A program made the translations under genes and the position numbers. From contig ONPH01000016.1 of NCBI GenBank assembly GCA_900319655.1, forward strand, positions 1 through 15,001: DNA of 15,001 bases, in the 5' to 3' direction. A model generated the notes under the pieces. The model was not told where the DNA came from and did not search any database. It saw only the letters and a program-made list of their open reading frames with translations. Below are positions 12,624-15,001 of the stretch, one piece after another (positions within the stretch are counted from its first letter, which is position 1; each line of letters starts with the position of its first letter). This stretch comes from an uncultured Eubacteriales bacterium (lineage in GTDB: Bacteria; Bacillota; Clostridia; Oscillospirales; Acutalibacteraceae).

Positions 12624-15001
12624 ATGGCAAAAAAATGGGTTTACCTTTTTTCAGAGGGTAACGCAAACATGCGTGAACTCCTCGGCGGTAAGGGCGCTAA
12701 CCTTGCGGAAATGACAAGCATGGGTCTCCCCGTACCCCAGGGCTTCACCATCACAACAGAAGCTTGTACTCAGTATTATGAGGACGGCAGAAAGATCAAT
12801 GACGAGATTCAGGGTCAGATCAACGAGTACATCGTAAAGATGGAAGAAATCACCGGCAAGAAGTTCGGTGACAAGGAGAATCCCCTTCTCGTATCGGTTC
12901 GTTCAGGCGCAAGAGCTTCTATGCCCGGTATGATGGATACTATCCTTAACCTCGGTCTTAACGAGACTGTTGTTAACACTATTGCAGAGATGTCCGGCAA
13001 CCCCCGTTGGGCTTGGGACTGCTACAGAAGATTCATCCAAATGTATTCAGACGTAGTTATGGAAGTCGGCAAAAAGTACTTTGAGGAGCTCATCGACAAG
13101 ATGAAGGCTAAGAAGGGCGTTACACAGGACGTTGAGCTTGACGCTGACGACCTTAAGGAGCTTGCTTCTCAGTTTAAGGCAGAATACAAGGCTAAAATCG
13201 GAGAGGACTTCCCCGACGATCCCAAGGAGCAGCTGATGGGCGCCGTTATGGCGGTATTCCGTTCTTGGGACAACCCGCGTGCGAACGTTTATCGCCGCGA
13301 TAACGATATCCCCTATTCATGGGGTACAGCCGTTAACGTTCAGTCAATGGCTTTCGGTAACATGGGTGACGACTGCGGTACAGGCGTTGCATTTACTCGT
13401 GATCCCGCTACAGGCGAGAAGAAGCTCATGGGCGAGTTCCTTACAAACGCACAGGGTGAGGACGTTGTTGCAGGCGTTCGTACTCCTATGCCTATCGCTC
13501 AGATGGCAGAGAAATTCCCCGAGGCTTTCGAGCAGTTCACACAGGTTTGCGCTACTCTCGAAAACCACTACAGAGATATGCAGGATATGGAGTTCACCGT
13601 TGAGCACGGCAAGCTCTATATGCTCCAGACCAGAAACGGTAAGAGAACAGCTCAGGCTGCTCTTAAGATTGCATGCGACCTCGTTGACGAGGGTATGAGA
13701 ACAGAGGAAGAGGCGGTTGCTATGATCGATCCCCGTAACCTCGACACACTTCTCCATCCCCAGTTCGACACTGCTGCTCTTAAGGCTGCTACTCCCATCG
13801 GTAAGGGCTTAGGCGCTTCTCCCGGTGCTGCTTGCGGTAAGATCGTATTCACAGCTGAGGACGCTGAGGAATGGAACGCAAGAGGCGAAAAGGTTGTTCT
13901 TGTACGTCTTGAGACTTCACCTGAGGACATCACAGGTATGAAGGCTTCACAGGGTATCCTCACAGTTCGCGGCGGTATGACATCACACGCTGCCGTTGTT
14001 GCTCGTGGTATGGGTACATGCTGCGTATCAGGCTGCGGCGACATCGCTATGGACGAGGAGAACAAGAAGTTTACTCTCGCAGGCAAAGAGTTCCACGAGG
14101 GTGACTACCTCTCAATCGACGGCTCAACAGGTAACATCTACGACGGTGCTATCGCTACTAAGGACGCTGAAATCGCTGGCGAGTTCGGCAGAATTATGGC
14201 TTGGGCTGACAAGTTCAGAACACTTAAGGTTAGAACAAACGCAGACACACCTGCTGACGCTAAGAAGGCAAGAGAGCTCGGCGCTGAGGGTATCGGTCTT
14301 TGCCGTACAGAGCATATGTTCTTTGAAGAGGACAGAATCGCTGCTTTCCGTGAGATGATCTGCGCAGATACAGTTGAGGAGAGAGAAGCTGCTCTCGATA
14401 AGATTCTTCCTTATCAGCAGAGCGACTTTAAGGCTCTTTACGAGGCTCTCGAGGGCTGCCCCGTTACAATCCGTTTCCTCGATCCGCCGCTTCACGAGTT
14501 CGTTCCCACCGAGGAAGAGGACATCAAGAAGCTCGCTGACGCTCAGGGCAAGAGCGTAGAGGACATCAAGGCTCTTATCCAGTCGCTCCACGAGTTCAAC
14601 CCGATGATGGGCCACCGTGGCTGCCGTCTGGCTGTAACATATCCCGAAATCGCAAAGATGCAGACAAAGGCTGTTATCCGCGCTGCTATCGAGGTTCAGA
14701 AGGAGCACGCAGACTGGAACGTTAAGCCCGAGATTATGATTCCTCTCGTATGCGAGGTTAAGGAGCTTAAGTTCGTTAAGAAGGTTGTTGTTGAGACCGC
14801 CGACGCTGAGATCGCCGCTGCAGGCGTAAATCTCGAATATGAGGTTGGTACAATGATCGAGATCCCGAGAGCTGCTCTTACAGCTGACGAGATTGCTACT
14901 GAGGCTGACTTCTTCTGCTTCGGTACTAACGACCTTACACAGATGACCTTCGGCTTCTCAAGAGACGACGCAGGTAAGTTCCTCACAGCTTACTACGATA
15001 C
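12624..15001 (+). CDS. ppdK: Pyruvate, phosphate dikinase, cut by the right window edge
   Basis: PPDK interconverts pyruvate, ATP and phosphate with phosphoenolpyruvate, AMP and pyrophosphate. In anaerobes it usually works with pyrophosphate in glycolysis or in gluconeogenesis. The frame is open from the ATG at 12624 to the edge, 792 codons of about 875. The N-terminal ATP-binding domain starts with KWVYLFSEGNANMRELLGGK and contains VRSGARASMPGMMDTILNLG at about 92-111. The swivelling phosphohistidine domain carries GGMTSHAAVVARG at 450-462 with catalytic His455, the same number as in the Clostridium symbiosum enzyme. The PEP/pyruvate barrel follows, with LCRTEHMFF, MGHRGCRL, EIMIPLV and GTNDLTQM. 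The catalytic Cys near 831 lies beyond the window. Codon use is strongly biased (GCT, CTT/CTC, AAC, AAG) compared with neighbours, suggesting high expression. It is divergent from the glmU operon and has an optimal AGGAGG. Confidence 0.97.
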   Translation, partial: MAKKWVYLFSEGNANMRELLGGKGANLAEMTSMGLPVPQGFTITTEACTQYYEDGRKINDEIQGQINEYIVKMEEITGKKFGDKENPLLVSVRSGARASMPGMMDTILNLGLNETVVNTIAEMSGNPRWAWDCYRRFIQMYSDVVMEVGKKYFEELIDKMKAKKGVTQDVELDADDLKELASQFKAEYKAKIGEDFPDDPKEQLMGAVMAVFRSWDNPRANVYRRDNDIPYSWGTAVNVQSMAFGNMGDDCGTGVAFTRDPATGEKKLMGEFLTNAQGEDVVAGVRTPMPIAQMAEKFPEAFEQFTQVCATLENHYRDMQDMEFTVEHGKLYMLQTRNGKRTAQAALKIACDLVDEGMRTEEEAVAMIDPRNLDTLLHPQFDTAALKAATPIGKGLGASPGAACGKIVFTAEDAEEWNARGEKVVLVRLETSPEDITGMKASQGILTVRGGMTSHAAVVARGMGTCCVSGCGDIAMDEENKKFTLAGKEFHEGDYLSIDGSTGNIYDGAIATKDAEIAGEFGRIMAWADKFRTLKVRTNADTPADAKKARELGAEGIGLCRTEHMFFEEDRIAAFREMICADTVEEREAALDKILPYQQSDFKALYEALEGCPVTIRFLDPPLHEFVPTEEEDIKKLADAQGKSVEDIKALIQSLHEFNPMMGHRGCRLAVTYPEIAKMQTKAVIRAAIEVQKEHADWNVKPEIMIPLVCEVKELKFVKKVVVETADAEIAAAGVNLEYEVGTMIEIPRAALTADEIATEADFFCFGTNDLTQMTFGFSRDDAGKFLTAYYD

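Noticed and set aside
14124..14708. Minus-strand 194-codon open frame opposite ppdK
   Set aside because: It is antisense to the highly biased ppdK frame; Leu/Ser/Cys-rich composition is typical of such shadows.

Overview
The window looks like chromosomal DNA of a Gram-positive anaerobe of the Clostridia, most probably the Ruminococcus / Oscillospiraceae group. The evidence is the gene set (pyruvate phosphate dikinase, a bacterial GlgB/GlgC glycogen pair), the conserved Firmicute order glmU-prs-pth-mfd, strong GGAGG ribosome binding sites, sigma-A type promoters and a middling GC content. There are no tRNA or rRNA genes, CRISPR arrays, phage genes or transposase genes.

Layout, left to right. 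Positions 1-824 (minus) hold the N-terminal 274 codons of glgC, ADP-glucose pyrophosphorylase, which runs off the left edge. Positions 887-2779 (minus) hold a GlgB-type GH13 protein directly upstream of glgC, with a clear promoter at 2839-2867. It has full length and good family similarity, but the catalytic nucleophile Asp is Gly and two other signature residues are changed. Positions 2780-3301 are a gene-free 520 bp rich in secondary structure: two terminators, a 167-bp MITE-like palindromic repeat element with covarying hairpins, and a heptamer array. Positions 3302-4183 (minus) encode an unrecognised exported protein with one C-terminal membrane span, and 4251-5510 (minus) a PrsA/SurA-like foldase lipoprotein with its own promoter.

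Positions 5630-12302 (minus) form a compact housekeeping operon transcribed leftwards: glmU (pyrophosphorylase half only), prs, pth, a DUF1624 membrane acyltransferase-like gene and mfd. This matches the Bacillus subtilis order gcaD-prs-ctc-spoVC-yabK-mfd, but ctc is absent and the membrane protein takes the place of yabK. The foldase and the exported protein follow mfd. Positions 12303-12623 are a divergent promoter region. Positions 12624-15001 (plus) hold ppdK, pyruvate phosphate dikinase, which runs off the right edge.

Functionally the window joins reserve-carbohydrate synthesis (glgB/glgC), cell-envelope precursor and nucleotide supply (glmU, prs), translation and repair housekeeping (pth, mfd), envelope protein folding (foldase lipoprotein) and central carbon metabolism (ppdK). 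The most notable observation is the apparently catalytically dead GlgB homologue next to an intact-looking glgC. Next come the structured repeat element upstream of it and the single-domain GlmU.
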